Shown: one piece after another, positions 20,763 to 30,916 of the stretch
Numbering within the stretch: position 1 is the first letter of the stretch
How the letters are laid out: the number at the start of each line of letters is the position of its first letter
Origin: Anaerolineae bacterium
GTDB lineage: Bacteria > Chloroflexota > Anaerolineae > JAFGEY01
Direction of reading: 5' to 3'
Assembly: GCA_016929205.1 (NCBI GenBank)
Contig: JAFGJF010000063.1
Location: 1-31,031, forward strand
Length of the DNA: 31,031 bases
Notes under the pieces: generated by a model
Seen by the model: only the letters and a program-made list of their open reading frames with translations
The model's database searches: none
Told to the model about the DNA's origin: nothing
Translations under genes and position numbers: made by a program

Positions 20763-21776
20763 ATGCTTCAAGTAGGTATCATAGGCGCCACCGGTTATAC
20801 CGGTTACGAGTTAGTCAAGATATTTCAGAATCATCCGCAAGCAAAAATCGCTTTTGCGACGTCACAGAGCAGCGCCGGGCAATTGATTAGCGATCTGTAT
20901 CCGTGCCCGTTCGATTTGCCCTTGATCGCGCTTCAAGATGCGGATCTTGGGGTGGTTGACGTCCTGTTCCTGTGCTTGCCGCACGGGGAGTCGATGTCGG
21001 TGGTCAAACGCGCGCGTCAAGAGGGTGTGCGCACGATCGATCTGTCGGCAGATTTTCGCCTGCAGGATGTGAATGACTATCAGCAGTGGTACAAAACGGA
21101 ACATATCGCACCTGAGTTGTTGCCGGAAGCTGTGTATGGTTTGCCGGAGGTGTATCGTGAGCGGATTGTTTCTGCCGGTTTGGTGGCCTGTCCCGGCTGC
21201 TATCCGACCAGCGCATTGTTGGCCCTGTATCCCCTGGCAAAAAACCGCATTCTGGGTAGCTCGCGGATCATCATCGATTCAAAGTCGGGCGTGTCCGGCG
21301 CGGGGCGCAAGCTTACCCTGAGTTCGCTTTTTGTCGAAGCGAACGAGAATTTTGTGCCATATAGCATTGGCCACTCGCACCGGCACCTGAGTGAGATGGA
21401 GCAAGAGCTGAACAAGTGGGGAGAAACAGCAGTGCGGCTTACCTTTTCGCCGCACTTGTTGCCCGTAGATCGAGGCATTTTGTCGACCATTTATGTGACG
21501 CTCAAGCCGGGTTGGTCGGTCGACCGGCTGATCGATCTGTACAGCAGTGCTTATGCCGGCGAGCCGTTTCTCCACGTGTTGCCGGCCGGCAAGCTGTCGT
21601 CGCTGGCTTTTGTCACTCACAGCAACAGTTGTGTGATTTCGTTTGCTCGGGCCAACGGTGACGACTTTATCATCGTCTCGGCCATCGATAATTTGCTCAA
21701 GGGCGCGTCGGGGCAGGCCGTACAAAATATGAACTTGATGTTTGGCCTGGATGAGACAACTGGATTGGTCACGTAG
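20763..21776 (+). CDS. argC: N-acetyl-gamma-glutamyl-phosphate reductase
   Basis: 337 residues; AGGAGG lies 7 bases before the ATG. It reduces N-acetylglutamyl phosphate to the semialdehyde with NADPH, third step of arginine synthesis. The dinucleotide-binding N-terminus is GIIGATGYTGYE (5-16). The nucleophile is C146 in VACPGCYPTS, and DLSADFRL, the SGVSGAGRKL segment and HSHRHLSEM are family signatures. It is the first structural gene after the arginine-codon leader and terminator. argS follows, with its start codon 34 bases after the argC stop. Confidence 0.97.
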   Translation: MLQVGIIGATGYTGYELVKIFQNHPQAKIAFATSQSSAGQLISDLYPCPFDLPLIALQDADLGVVDVLFLCLPHGESMSVVKRARQEGVRTIDLSADFRLQDVNDYQQWYKTEHIAPELLPEAVYGLPEVYRERIVSAGLVACPGCYPTSALLALYPLAKNRILGSSRIIIDSKSGVSGAGRKLTLSSLFVEANENFVPYSIGHSHRHLSEMEQELNKWGETAVRLTFSPHLLPVDRGILSTIYVTLKPGWSVDRLIDLYSSAYAGEPFLHVLPAGKLSSLAFVTHSNSCVISFARANGDDFIIVSAIDNLLKGASGQAVQNMNLMFGLDETTGLVT

Positions 21777-21810
21777 GCGTCGCGATAGGGAATTGGGGTA
21801 TGGCAGTCAG

Positions 21811-23577
21811 GTGAAGTCATTAGAGGATCGGCTGACCGATATTGTAGCCAATGCGTTTTCATCATGTGGCTTCGATCAAAAGCACGGACAGGTGGCCATC
21901 TCAAAACGGCCCGATTTGTGCCAGTTTCAATGTAATGGGGCGATGGCCGCAGCCAAGCAATACAAGGTCACCCCTCGCCAAATTGCTCGACGGGTTGTCG
22001 ATGCGCTGGCCCAATCAGAAGCGTTTGCGCAAGTTGCGTTGGCCGGCCCAGGCTTCATCAACCTGACCGTAAGCGATGCCTTCTTGTCTGCGTATTTGCG
22101 CGAGATGGCGCTTGATGATCGCCTGGGCTGTGCAAAACAAATGCCTATCAAAGTGATCGTTGACTATGGAGGCGCCAACATTGCCAAGCCGTTGCACGTT
22201 GGGCACCTGAGGGCGGCGATCATTGGCGAAAGCCTCAAGCGGCTGGCGCGGTTTATGGGTCACGAGGTGTTGGGTGATGTGCATTTGGGTGATTGGGGAC
22301 TGCAGATGGGGATGATTATTTCCGAGTTGGAACGCCGCCAGCCGGATCTGCCCTATTTTGATCCCACGTACAGCGGTCCCTATCCTGACGTATCGCCAGT
22401 GACGGTGCCCGATCTGGAAGAAATGTATCCAGCCGCCAGCGCGCGGGTGAAACGGGAACCCGAGATAATGAAAGCCGCGCGGCAGGCGACTTTTGCTTTA
22501 CAGCAGGGACATGCTGGATATCGCGCCCTGTGGCAACACATCTTTGATGTGTCTGTAGCCGACCTCAAGACGGATTACGCCAAGCTGGCTATCGAATTCG
22601 ATCTGTGGCTGGGGGAAAGCGACACCCAAGAGCGAATCTCAAGTTTGATCCAGCGGCTGCAAGATGCGGGGTGGGCTTGTGAGAGCCAGGGGGCATTGGT
22701 GATTGACGTCACCGAGCCGGAGGATACCAAAGAGATCCCGCCGCTGCTGCTGGTCAAATCGGATGGCGCAGTTCTCTATGGCACGACCGATCTGGCAACG
22801 ATCGAGCAGCGTGTCCAGGATTTCGATCCCGAGATCATTTTGTACGTGGTTGACAAGCGCCAGAGCGATCATTTTTGCCAGGTCTTTCGTGGTGCGTACA
22901 AAACGGGTATCGCACCCGAGGCACTTGCTCTGGAGCACATTGGTTTTGGGACGATGAACGGCTTCGATGGCAAACCGTTCAAAACGCGCGCCGGCGGCGT
23001 GATGAAGCTCAAAGACTTGATCGAGATGGTGACGAAAAAGGCATTGGACCGGATGGCCGAGCATAAGGATGGGCGCGATTACGATCCAGTGGAAAAGTGC
23101 GAGATCGCACATCTGGTTGGCGTGGCCACGCTCAAGTTTGCAGATCTGGTGAACCACTATGTCAAGGACTATGTTTTTGATCTGGATCGTTTTTCTTTGT
23201 TCAAAGGGCGCACCGGTCCTTATCTGTTGTATATGGCCGTTCGCGCCAAATCGATTCTGGACAAGGCATCGGCACAAGGTATCGACATCGGCGTCGTTCA
23301 ATCGCCAGCCAGCGATATCGAGCGGGAGATGATGCTCAAGATTGCGGATCTGCCCGACGTTTTGGCCACCGCATGGCAGCTGCGTTCGCCTAATCATCTG
23401 TGTGAATACGCTTTCTCCCTGGCCATACTTTTTAGTCGTTTCTATGACCAGTCTCATGTTTTGCACGAGGAGGACGATGCCCGTCAGGCGGCGTGGTTGG
23501 GCCTGGTCCGGTTGTTTATGCAGACGTTGATGCTAGTCCTCGATCTTTTGGGGATTCAAGTTCCAGAGCAAATGTAG
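21811..23577 (+). CDS. argS: Arginyl-tRNA synthetase
   Basis: 588 residues from the GTG at 21811 (MKSLEDRLTDIVANAF). The start is uncertain: TTG 21793 and ATG 21751 are in frame, but the latter overlaps argC and adds an unlikely Arg-rich tail; none has a strong ribosome-binding site. It attaches arginine to tRNA-Arg. The class I HIGH motif is HVGH (129-132) in VDYGGANIAKPLHVGHLRAA. MKLKDL replaces a canonical KMSKS, as is usual in ArgRS. The C-terminal anticodon-binding (DALR) domain starts near residue 470 (FKGRTGPYLLYMAVRAKSIL...). It sits inside a biosynthetic operon that carries an Arg attenuator, so its expression should rise when charged tRNA-Arg is short. Confidence 0.95.
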   Translation: MKSLEDRLTDIVANAFSSCGFDQKHGQVAISKRPDLCQFQCNGAMAAAKQYKVTPRQIARRVVDALAQSEAFAQVALAGPGFINLTVSDAFLSAYLREMALDDRLGCAKQMPIKVIVDYGGANIAKPLHVGHLRAAIIGESLKRLARFMGHEVLGDVHLGDWGLQMGMIISELERRQPDLPYFDPTYSGPYPDVSPVTVPDLEEMYPAASARVKREPEIMKAARQATFALQQGHAGYRALWQHIFDVSVADLKTDYAKLAIEFDLWLGESDTQERISSLIQRLQDAGWACESQGALVIDVTEPEDTKEIPPLLLVKSDGAVLYGTTDLATIEQRVQDFDPEIILYVVDKRQSDHFCQVFRGAYKTGIAPEALALEHIGFGTMNGFDGKPFKTRAGGVMKLKDLIEMVTKKALDRMAEHKDGRDYDPVEKCEIAHLVGVATLKFADLVNHYVKDYVFDLDRFSLFKGRTGPYLLYMAVRAKSILDKASAQGIDIGVVQSPASDIEREMMLKIADLPDVLATAWQLRSPNHLCEYAFSLAILFSRFYDQSHVLHEEDDARQAAWLGLVRLFMQTLMLVLDLLGIQVPEQM

Positions 23578-23586
23578 GAGGGTGGG

Positions 23587-24393
23587 ATGAGGTCAATTGT
23601 GCTCAAGATTGGCGGCAGCGAACTTGAAACAATCGCCTATGCGGGGAGCGATACTGCTGTTGATGATTTTGTTGCCGGGTTGATCGACGCGGTGTGCAAA
23701 TTGCAACAGGACTATGCGGTTGCGCTAGTTCATGGTGGTGGCAAGACGATTGCTAACTGGCAGGCACAGATCGGGCTGGAACCACGTTTCGTGGACGGAC
23801 TGCGCGTCACAGACGATGTTTCGCTCGACATTGCCGAGATGGTCCTATCAGGATTGCTCAACAAGCGGCTGGTGGCGCGGTTTATCTCGGCAGGGATTCC
23901 TGCTGCCGGTTTGAGTGGCGTGGATGGCGGGCTTTTTCGCGTCAATCGGCTACAGCATCGTTCTGGCGATCTTGGTTGGGTGGGTAACATTGTGGAGACA
24001 CATCCTACTCTGGCTGCATCTCTGCTGGATATAGGCGTGCTCCCGGTTATCTCACCGATCTCGCTAGGCGTTGATGGGCATACCTATAATGTCAATGCCG
24101 ATCACGCTGCAACGGCGTTGGCCTGTGCCATTGGCGCTACAGAGTTAGTTTTTGTCAGTAATGTGCTTGGCGTTTTAATCGGCCGGGACGGGGATCCAGC
24201 TTGTGAGGAAAAAGAGTGCGCTGGGATGCTCACCGCCAGTGAGGTCCACACATTGATTCACTCGGGGCAGATCAGCGGTGGTATGGTACCCAAGGTGCAC
24301 TCTGCGCTAACCGCATTGGATAGCGGCGTACCTCGTGTACGGATCACCAATCTGGAAGGGGTGTGCATTGGTGGCGGGACGTGTTTGCAGTAA
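23587..24393 (+). CDS. argB: N-acetylglutamate kinase
   Basis: 268 residues; AGGAGG overlaps the argS stop, 5 bases before the ATG. It phosphorylates the gamma-carboxyl of N-acetylglutamate with ATP, second step of arginine synthesis and the usual point of feedback control. The amino-acid kinase fold is shown by VLKIGGSELE at the N-terminus, LVHGGGKTI, GLRVTD, NVNADHAATALA and the late GGMVPKV loop. The N-terminus is short and lacks the mobile helix that makes hexameric ArgB sensitive to arginine, so feedback inhibition may be weak (inference). LysZ/LysW-type kinases are related, but no LysW carrier is present. Placed between argS and argD. Confidence 0.92.
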   Translation: MRSIVLKIGGSELETIAYAGSDTAVDDFVAGLIDAVCKLQQDYAVALVHGGGKTIANWQAQIGLEPRFVDGLRVTDDVSLDIAEMVLSGLLNKRLVARFISAGIPAAGLSGVDGGLFRVNRLQHRSGDLGWVGNIVETHPTLAASLLDIGVLPVISPISLGVDGHTYNVNADHAATALACAIGATELVFVSNVLGVLIGRDGDPACEEKECAGMLTASEVHTLIHSGQISGGMVPKVHSALTALDSGVPRVRITNLEGVCIGGGTCLQ

Positions 24394-24474
24394 TCTTGAT
24401 GCGTGTAGCCATCGTTGGGGTCTTTTCTTCTGGTTGTTTATTGGCCTGCAATTTTGTAATAAGGAGCGTGTAAA

Positions 24475-25671
24475 ATGAATGCACAAGAAATCATTGCCTT
24501 GGAACAGCAGTACGTCGTTCAAACCTATCGACGGCCCGAGTTTGTCCTCGAACGAGGGGAAGGAATGGTGGTTTATGACACTGAGGGCAAAGCCTACCTC
24601 GATTTTTTGGCCGGTATTGCCGTCAACGCGCTAGGGCATTGCCATCCGGCGATTGTCGAGGCCATCAAGGCGCAAGCGGACCAATTATTGCACGTCTGCA
24701 ACTTGTACCATACGGCACCGCAGGCACTTTTGGCTCGTGACCTGGCCGAAAGTACACCGGCTGCCGATCGTGTTTACTTTTGCAACTCGGGCTCGGAGGC
24801 CGTTGAAACGTGCATCAAGTTTGCGCGCAAGTGGGGCAAAGCACATGGTGGCAAGACCACTTTTGTGGCCTTTGAACACTCTTTTCACGGCCGGACAATG
24901 GGGGCGTTGGCGCTCACAGCCAAGGCCAAGTACCAGGAGCCATTCCAACCATTGATGCCTGGCGTGTACTTTGTGCCGTTCAACGATCTGGTCGCGGCAC
25001 AAGAGCTGATCGCTGAAGTGCAGCCGTGTGGTGTTATCGTGGAGGCAATACAAGGCGAGGGAGGCATTTATCCGGCTGCGCCCGAATTCTTGCAAGGCCT
25101 GCGCGCTGCCTGTGATGAACACGATGCACTATTGATCTGCGACGAGATCCAATGCGGCATGGGGCGTAGCGGCACGCTATGGGGGTTTGAACCAAGTGGA
25201 GTGCTGCCCGACCTGATCGCGGTTGCCAAACCGTTGGGGGGTGGCCTGCCGATCGGCGCGGCGCTGGCGGCGGAAAAGGTGGCTTGTTTGATGGAACCAG
25301 GCGATCACGGCAGTACCTTTGCCGCTAACCCTTTGATCTGTGCTGTGGCACGAGCAGTGATGGGCGTTATCAATACGCCTGAATTTCTGTCCAGCATCTG
25401 CGAAAAAGGCGATTATATGGGGGAGGCCTTGAGCGATTTGGCAGCCAAGCACACGTCTGTCACGGAGGTCCGTGGACGGGGTTTGATGTGGGGTGTCGAT
25501 ACCTCGCTGCAGACTAAAGACGTCCTTGCCGCCGGGTACGAGAATGGGATTCTTTTGGGTGCATCGGGCGAGCACGTTGTGCGTTTGTTGCCGCCTTTTA
25601 CGGTTGAAAAGCGGGATATCGACAAGGCCGTGAACATACTGGATGGGATGTTTAGCAAGCTAGAAGCGTGA
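24475..25671 (+). CDS. argD: Acetylornithine aminotransferase
   Basis: 398 residues; AAGGAG lies about 8 bases upstream. It transfers the amino group of glutamate to N-acetylglutamate semialdehyde to give N-acetylornithine. It is a class III PLP enzyme: CNSGSEAVE (103-111) binds the cofactor phosphate, FHGRTMGAL (138-146) is typical of ArgD, DEIQCGMGRSG (223-233) carries the aspartate facing the PLP nitrogen, and K252 in VAKPLGGG is the Schiff-base lysine. The 81-base gap before it is the longest in the operon; it contains no terminator or clear promoter. An N-succinyldiaminopimelate role is also possible for this family. Confidence 0.93.
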   Translation: MNAQEIIALEQQYVVQTYRRPEFVLERGEGMVVYDTEGKAYLDFLAGIAVNALGHCHPAIVEAIKAQADQLLHVCNLYHTAPQALLARDLAESTPAADRVYFCNSGSEAVETCIKFARKWGKAHGGKTTFVAFEHSFHGRTMGALALTAKAKYQEPFQPLMPGVYFVPFNDLVAAQELIAEVQPCGVIVEAIQGEGGIYPAAPEFLQGLRAACDEHDALLICDEIQCGMGRSGTLWGFEPSGVLPDLIAVAKPLGGGLPIGAALAAEKVACLMEPGDHGSTFAANPLICAVARAVMGVINTPEFLSSICEKGDYMGEALSDLAAKHTSVTEVRGRGLMWGVDTSLQTKDVLAAGYENGILLGASGEHVVRLLPPFTVEKRDIDKAVNILDGMFSKLEA

Positions 25672-25697
25672 CAGGCATCATATATGGGAGGCATTGA

Positions 25698-26183
25698 ATG
25701 TCGGAACTGATTGTCCACCGTGCAACGCTAGGCGATGTAGAAGAGATGCACCGCTTGATCAACTACTTTGCCAGCAAAGAGTTGATGCTGCCCAAGTCGC
25801 GCAACAGTTTGTATCAGCACATTCGAGACTTTTTCGTTATCAAAAAGGACGACACGTTTGCTGGATGCGGGGCGTTGCACGTTCTTTGGTCTGATCTGGG
25901 CGAGATCCGTTCGTTGGCCGTCGACGAACGGTATCAGGGCAACGGCGTAGGGCGCAAGATCGTCAAGGCCTTGTTGCGGGATGCGGCCGATCTGCGGCTG
26001 CCGCGCGTCTTTGCGTTGACGTATCAAGAGGCGTTTTTTGAACGGCTGGGTTTTGTTCAAGTCGAGAAAGAGACGATGCCGCGCAAGGTGTGGGGCGAGT
26101 GCATGGACTGTCCCAAGTTCCCCAACTGCGATGAAATCGCGGTGGTTATGGATGCGCCCTTTGTTTTGATGGGAGAGAGCTGA
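25698..26183 (+). CDS. argA: Short GNAT N-acetyltransferase, probable N-acetylglutamate synthase
   Basis: 161 residues; GGGAGG lies about 8 bases before the ATG. It is a stand-alone GNAT domain with the acetyl-CoA loop [10 protein letters not shown] (79-87), EIRSLAVDE before it and [16 protein letters not shown] after it. The C-terminal cysteine group [15 protein letters not shown] (C135, C138, C144) and the [11 protein letters not shown] segment are those of the short, kinase-less N-acetylglutamate synthases known from mycobacteria and other bacteria. It would acetylate glutamate to start arginine synthesis. Position after argD and overlap with carA (TGATG) support this. If argJ exists elsewhere this enzyme would be anaplerotic. 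The symbol is used in the functional sense; it lacks the kinase-like domain of E. coli ArgA. Confidence 0.87.
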   Translation: MSELIVHRATLGDVEEMHRLINYFASKELMLPKSRNSLYQHIRDFFVIKKDDTFAGCGALHVLWSDLGEIRSLAVDERYQGNGVGRKIVKALLRDAADLRLPRVFALTYQEAFFERLGFVQVEKETMPRKVWGECMDCPKFPNCDEIAVVMDAPFVLMGES

Positions 26184-27334
26184 TGGAATCGTTGCTCGTC
26201 TTAGAGGATGGAACTGTGTTTCGAGGACGCTCCTTTGGCGCGTTGGGAGAGTGTGTGGGAGAAGTGGTGTTCAATACCGGGATCACCGGTTACCAAGAGA
26301 TCATCACCGATCCTTCCTATCGCGGGCAGATGGTGACAATGACCTATCCGCACATTGGCAACACGGGGATCAATGACGACGATGGCGAGTCCGTACAACC
26401 ACATCTGAGGGCACTGATTGTGCGCGATGCGAGCTTGCGCGAAAGCAACTGGCGCGCTCGCCAAACGCTTACTCGCTACCTGCAAACGCACGATATTATG
26501 GCCCTCACCGACGTGGATACGCGCACGTTGACGCGTCATATCCGCAAATTCGGTGCGTTGCGTGGTACGATCTCGACTATCGATCTCGATCCGGGATCGT
26601 TGCGACAAAAAGCGCTCGCCGCTCCTACAACCTCTGACGAAGATCTGGTGGCTAAAGTGACGTGTACAGAACCATACACATGGACGGAAGCGCTAGCGGA
26701 AGAGTGGCAAACGGCGAACAGCAAAACAGATAACGCAGCGGGTGTGAAATGCAATGTGCGATCTGGAACGTGCGATTTGCACGTTGTGGCCTATGATTGT
26801 GGCATCAAGCGCAACATTCTGCGGCAGTTGGCAGTCGCCGGCTGCCGGGTGACGGTTGTCCCGGCGCAGACTCTGGCAGATGACGTCCTGGCTATGGAGC
26901 CCGACGGGATATTTCTCTCCAATGGTCCAGGCGATCCGGAAAACGTGCCCTATACGATCGCGGCTGTGAAGGAACTTTTGGGCAAAGTGCCGATTTTTGG
27001 TATTTGTCTGGGGCACCAGGTGCTGGGGCTGGCATATGGCGGGAAAAAGTACAAACTCAAGTTTGGCCATCACGGCAGCAATCACCCGGTCAAAGACTCG
27101 CGCAGCGGCCAAATCGCGATCACGGCACAGAATCACAACTTTGCTATTGCCATCGATTCGCTACCGGCAGATGTCGAGGTAACGCATCTGAATCTGTACG
27201 ATGGCACACTGGAGGGCATGCGCCATACAACCTGGCCGGCCTTCAGCGTACAATACCACCCGGAGGCCGCGCCGGGGCCACACGATGCGAATCCGCTGTT
27301 TGATGACTTTGTGAGATTGATGCGTGAGACGTGA
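26183..27334 (+). CDS. carA: Carbamoyl-phosphate synthase small subunit
   Basis: 383 residues; the ATG overlaps the preceding stop by one base (TGATG), so it is translationally coupled, with GGGAGAG just upstream. It hydrolyses glutamine and passes ammonia to the large subunit. The N-terminal CPSase domain ([28 protein letters not shown]) is followed by a class I amidotransferase domain with catalytic triad C275 (GICLGHQ), H359 and E361 (YHPEA). [10 protein letters not shown] is the usual family variant. Carbamoyl phosphate serves both arginine and pyrimidine synthesis; location here ties it to arginine. Confidence 0.97.
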   Translation: MESLLVLEDGTVFRGRSFGALGECVGEVVFNTGITGYQEIITDPSYRGQMVTMTYPHIGNTGINDDDGESVQPHLRALIVRDASLRESNWRARQTLTRYLQTHDIMALTDVDTRTLTRHIRKFGALRGTISTIDLDPGSLRQKALAAPTTSDEDLVAKVTCTEPYTWTEALAEEWQTANSKTDNAAGVKCNVRSGTCDLHVVAYDCGIKRNILRQLAVAGCRVTVVPAQTLADDVLAMEPDGIFLSNGPGDPENVPYTIAAVKELLGKVPIFGICLGHQVLGLAYGGKKYKLKFGHHGSNHPVKDSRSGQIAITAQNHNFAIAIDSLPADVEVTHLNLYDGTLEGMRHTTWPAFSVQYHPEAAPGPHDANPLFDDFVRLMRET

Positions 27335-27378
27335 GACGTCATTCGCCAACCGTCAGGTGTGGAAAGGAATTCTCATTT

Positions 27379-30300
27379 ATGCCTAAACGAACCGACATCG
27401 ACTCGATCTTGATTATTGGCTCCGGCCCAATTGTCATCGGACAGGCGTGCGAGTTTGACTATTCGGGCACGCAGGCGTGCAAAGCGCTCAGAGAAGAGGG
27501 TTATCGTGTTGTTCTGGTCAATTCGAATCCGGCGACAATTATGACCGATCCAGAGATGGCCGATCGCACCTACGTGGAACCGTTGACTGTGCCTGTCTTG
27601 GAGCAGATCATCGCGCGCGAATGCCGCGAATCTTCCGGCCGGATGGCGATCCTGTCCACGGTTGGTGGGCAGACCGGCCTGAACCTTTCTTCCGATCTTG
27701 CCGAACAAGGGATCCTCGACCGTTACAACGTAGAGTTGATCGGCGCCAAGTGGGAGGCGATCCGCGTCGCCGAAGATCGCCAGATGTTCAAAGATGCAAT
27801 GATCGAGATCGGCCTCGACGTGCCTCGCAGCGGGACGGCGCACTCGATCGTCGAGGCAGAAGAAATCGCTCGTCAGACCGGTTTCCCGGCGATCATTCGC
27901 CCTTCGTTTACTCTGGGCGGTACGGGAGGGGGTATCGCTTATAACGTCGAGGAATTCCGCGAGATTGTCCACCGCGGCCTGGATGCCAGCCCGGTCAATC
28001 AGGTGCTTGTCGAAGAGTCGGTGATCGGATGGAAAGAGTTCGAGCTGGAGGTGATGCGCGATCTGGCCGACAATTTTGTTGTCATCTGTTCGATCGAGAA
28101 TCTGGATCCGATGGGCATCCACACCGGTGACAGCATAACTGTCGCCCCGGCGCAAACGCTGACCGATCGCGAATACCAGCGTTTGCGTGATATGTCAGCG
28201 CGCATCATCCGCCGTATCGGCGTTGAAACGGGTGGATCGAATATCCAGTTCGCTGTTAATCCGCAGGATGGCCGGGTGATGGTCATCGAGATGAATCCGC
28301 GTGTCTCTCGTTCCTCTGCCTTGGCCAGCAAAGCGACAGGATTTCCCATCGCCAAAATTGCAGCCAAGCTGGCCGTGGGCTATACGCTGGACGAGATTCC
28401 AAACGATATTACCCGCGAAACGCCGGCCTCCTTTGAGCCGACGATCGATTACGTCGTGGTCAAAGTGCCGCGCTGGGCCTTTGAAAAATTTCCCGGCGCC
28501 GATCCCACATTGGGTACCCAGATGAAGTCGGTCGGCGAGGCGATGGCCATTGGACGTACTTTTCAGGAAGCGCTGCAAAAGGGATTGCGCTCGCTAGAAA
28601 TCGGCCGCTATGGCCTGGGAGCGGACGGGTATGATCAGATCGAACCTGAGCGGCTGCGCGAAAAATTGATTACGCCCAGCCAGGAGCGCATTTTTTACGT
28701 GCGTTATGCATTGCAGACGGGTATGTCGGTCGAGCGAATCTCGGCGCTCACTCATATCGATCCCTGGTTCCTGGCCCAGATCGAAGACTTGATCCATCTT
28801 GAGGGACGGATCCGGGCTTTTACGCTGGACGCGATTCCCGAGGCATTGTTGTGGCGTGCCAAGCGTGCCGGTTTTTCTGACCAACAGTTGGCGCATTTGC
28901 TGGGTGTTGTCGCGCCGAATACCATTCCCGAACTATTGGTGCGCGAAAGGCGTCACACGTTTGGGATCAAGGCGGTCTATAACTGCGTCGATACTTGCGC
29001 CGCCGAGTTTGAGGCCTACACGCCCTATCTTTATTCAACCTACGAAACGGTTTGTGAAGCGAACCCGACCGATCGTCGCAAGGTGATGATTCTTGGCGGC
29101 GGGCCGAATCGCATCGGCCAGGGCATCGAGTTTGACTATTGCTGCTGTCACGCCGCCTTTGCGCTCAGTGATATGGGTATTGAGACGATCATGGTCAACT
29201 GCAATCCCGAGACGGTCTCGACTGACTATGATACTTCTGACCGGTTGTACTTTGAGCCGTTAACGTTCGAAGATGTGCTGGACATTGTCGATGTAGAGCA
29301 GCCCGACGGCGTGTTGGTGCAGTTTGGCGGGCAGACGCCGCTCAAATTGGCGCGCGCGCTGGAGGCAGCAGGCGTGCCCATCTGGGGCACCTCTCCGGAC
29401 AGTATTGACCTGGCCGAGGACCGGGGGCGCTTTGGGGCGTTGCTGGACGAGCTTGGCATTCTTCAACCGGAGAACGGTACCGCGTTTTCTTTGGAAGAGG
29501 CGCGCGAGGTGGCTGTTCGGATCGGTTACCCGGTACTGGTTCGTCCTTCATACGTCCTCGGCGGACGGGCGATGGCTATCGTACACAGTGAAGACGATCT
29601 GGATCGGTACATCCGTGAGGCCGTGCAGGTGACGCCCGATGCGCCGGTGTTGATCGATCGTTTTCTGGAGGATGCTTTCGAGATGGACGTAGATGCCGTT
29701 GCCGACCGGGAAGGTAACGTCGTCATTGGCGGGATTATGGAGCAGATCGAGTTGGCAGGCGTTCATTCCGGCGATTCGGCTTGTGTTATTCCTACTTATA
29801 TGGTCGCCCCGGAGCACATTGTAACGATGCGCAAGTATACGCACCAATTGGCCCGCGCGCTCAAGGTCTGCGGGTTGATGAACGTGCAATACGCCATGAG
29901 AGATGGCATCGTTTATGTGCTGGAGGTCAATCCTCGCGCTTCGCGAACCGTGCCTTTTGTGAGCAAGGCTACGGGGGTGCCATTGGCCAAGATCGCGGCA
30001 CAGGTGATGGCCGGCCGGACGTTGCCCGAGTTGGGCCTGGTGGCAGAGCCTCCGGTACCAGGCTTTTTTGTCAAAGAGGTGGCGCTGCCCTTTTCCAAGT
30101 TCCCCGGTGTGGATACGCTGCTCGGGCCGGAGATGAAAAGTACCGGCGAAAGTATGGGTGTCGCCGCCGATTTTGGGTGGGCTTTTGCCAAGGCGCAGAG
30201 CGGGGTTGGTGGGGAACTGCCTCTGGCAGGGGCAGTGTTTTTGTCGGTAAACGATAACGACAAGCCGACGCTGCTGCCTATTGCCAAAGAGTTGCATGAA

Positions 30301-30627
30301 CTCGGCTTCAAGTTGCTGGGTACCTCAGGTACGGCGGTCTATATGAATGCACAGGGTCTGCCTGTGCGAACGGTGTTCAAGGTGAATGAGGGGCGGCCCA
30401 ATGCGGCTGATTACATTGTCAACGGCGAGATCGCATTGGTGATCAACACGCCATTGGGCAAGCGATCATTCTTTGACGAAGGGGCGTTGCGTCGCGCGGC
30501 GGTGACTCACGGCGTACCTTATACTACCACGCTTTCTGCTGCTTCGGCGGCAGTGGAGGCAATACGTGCTATGCGAGAGAGCGAGGTGAGCGTGCGCAGC
30601 CTGCAAGAGTGGCAAGGGCAGGATTGA
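27379..30627 (+). CDS. carB: Carbamoyl-phosphate synthase large subunit
   Basis: 1082 residues from ATG 27379 ([21 protein letters not shown]), preceded by GGAAAGGA. It makes carbamoyl phosphate from bicarbonate, ammonia and two ATP. Two homologous ATP-grasp halves are evident: the first with [17 protein letters not shown] and [20 protein letters not shown], the second starting at [22 protein letters not shown] and containing [15 protein letters not shown] and [20 protein letters not shown]. The last ~140 residues are the MGS-like allosteric domain ([20 protein letters not shown]...). The length matches E. coli CarB (about 1073). It is the last gene of the operon, followed within 10 bases by a terminator. 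Confidence 0.98.
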   Translation: MPKRTDIDSILIIGSGPIVIGQACEFDYSGTQACKALREEGYRVVLVNSNPATIMTDPEMADRTYVEPLTVPVLEQIIARECRESSGRMAILSTVGGQTGLNLSSDLAEQGILDRYNVELIGAKWEAIRVAEDRQMFKDAMIEIGLDVPRSGTAHSIVEAEEIARQTGFPAIIRPSFTLGGTGGGIAYNVEEFREIVHRGLDASPVNQVLVEESVIGWKEFELEVMRDLADNFVVICSIENLDPMGIHTGDSITVAPAQTLTDREYQRLRDMSARIIRRIGVETGGSNIQFAVNPQDGRVMVIEMNPRVSRSSALASKATGFPIAKIAAKLAVGYTLDEIPNDITRETPASFEPTIDYVVVKVPRWAFEKFPGADPTLGTQMKSVGEAMAIGRTFQEALQKGLRSLEIGRYGLGADGYDQIEPERLREKLITPSQERIFYVRYALQTGMSVERISALTHIDPWFLAQIEDLIHLEGRIRAFTLDAIPEALLWRAKRAGFSDQQLAHLLGVVAPNTIPELLVRERRHTFGIKAVYNCVDTCAAEFEAYTPYLYSTYETVCEANPTDRRKVMILGGGPNRIGQGIEFDYCCCHAAFALSDMGIETIMVNCNPETVSTDYDTSDRLYFEPLTFEDVLDIVDVEQPDGVLVQFGGQTPLKLARALEAAGVPIWGTSPDSIDLAEDRGRFGALLDELGILQPENGTAFSLEEAREVAVRIGYPVLVRPSYVLGGRAMAIVHSEDDLDRYIREAVQVTPDAPVLIDRFLEDAFEMDVDAVADREGNVVIGGIMEQIELAGVHSGDSACVIPTYMVAPEHIVTMRKYTHQLARALKVCGLMNVQYAMRDGIVYVLEVNPRASRTVPFVSKATGVPLAKIAAQVMAGRTLPELGLVAEPPVPGFFVKEVALPFSKFPGVDTLLGPEMKSTGESMGVAADFGWAFAKAQSGVGGELPLAGAVFLSVNDNDKPTLLPIAKELHELGFKLLGTSGTAVYMNAQGLPVRTVFKVNEGRPNAADYIVNGEIALVINTPLGKRSFFDEGALRRAAVTHGVPYTTTLSAASAAVEAIRAMRESEVSVRSLQEWQGQD

Positions 30628-30636
30628 GACGGGATT

Positions 30637-30679
30637 TACAGGTGGTCCCCGGATAATTCCAGGGACCACCTGTATTTAT
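30637..30679 (+). terminator. Terminator of the argC-carB operon
   Basis: TACAGGTGGTCCC (30637-30649) is perfectly complementary to GGGACCACCTGTA (30662-30674), 13 base pairs with a 12-base loop, followed by TTTATA. It begins 9 bases after the carB stop. Confidence 0.88.
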
Positions 30680-30702
30680 AGCCCGACGCTGCACGGCGTA
30701 GC

Positions 30703-30916
30703 CTATTGCGTCCAACTTGGGTTTGTGTCGGTGAATTCAAATTGCTCGTTCTCGCGGTTATAGCGCATCAGCGGTTGCAAAATGTAGCGGCCGTCTTTTA
30801 ATCCGCTGATAATTGTCCTGGGGCAGTGCACGCTCATAGGCACGGACCTGTTCGGTGATGAGTTTTAGGGTATCAATGAGGGCAATGAGCTGGGGGAGAG
30901 AATGGTCGTTTTCCAT
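30703..30916 (-). pseudogene. Short frame-broken reading frames at the window end
   Basis: One minus-strand frame begins MENDHSLPQLIALIDTLKLI at 30916, continues TEQVRAYERALPQDNYQRI with a protein-like helical composition, and then degrades (KRRPLHFATADAL, stop at 30758). A second frame, from ATG 30837, overlaps it and ends in DGRYILQPLMRYNRENEQFE then FTDTNPSWTQ (stop 30703), also protein-like. One frameshift near 30800-30815 would join them into a protein of about 70 residues. I do not recognise the family, and no good ribosome-binding site precedes either Met. It may be a decayed gene or two chance frames. Bases 30917-31031 also hold a 23-codon fragment in a third frame (VLTWEETNAAQEHS...) and nothing else I can identify. 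Confidence 0.3.

Noticed and set aside
24399..24473. 24-codon frame (MRVAIVGVFSSGCLLACNFV...) in the gap between argB and argD
   Set aside because: Hydrophobic with a lipobox-like Cys, but no ribosome-binding site precedes it and its end overlaps the argD ribosome-binding region; most likely chance.
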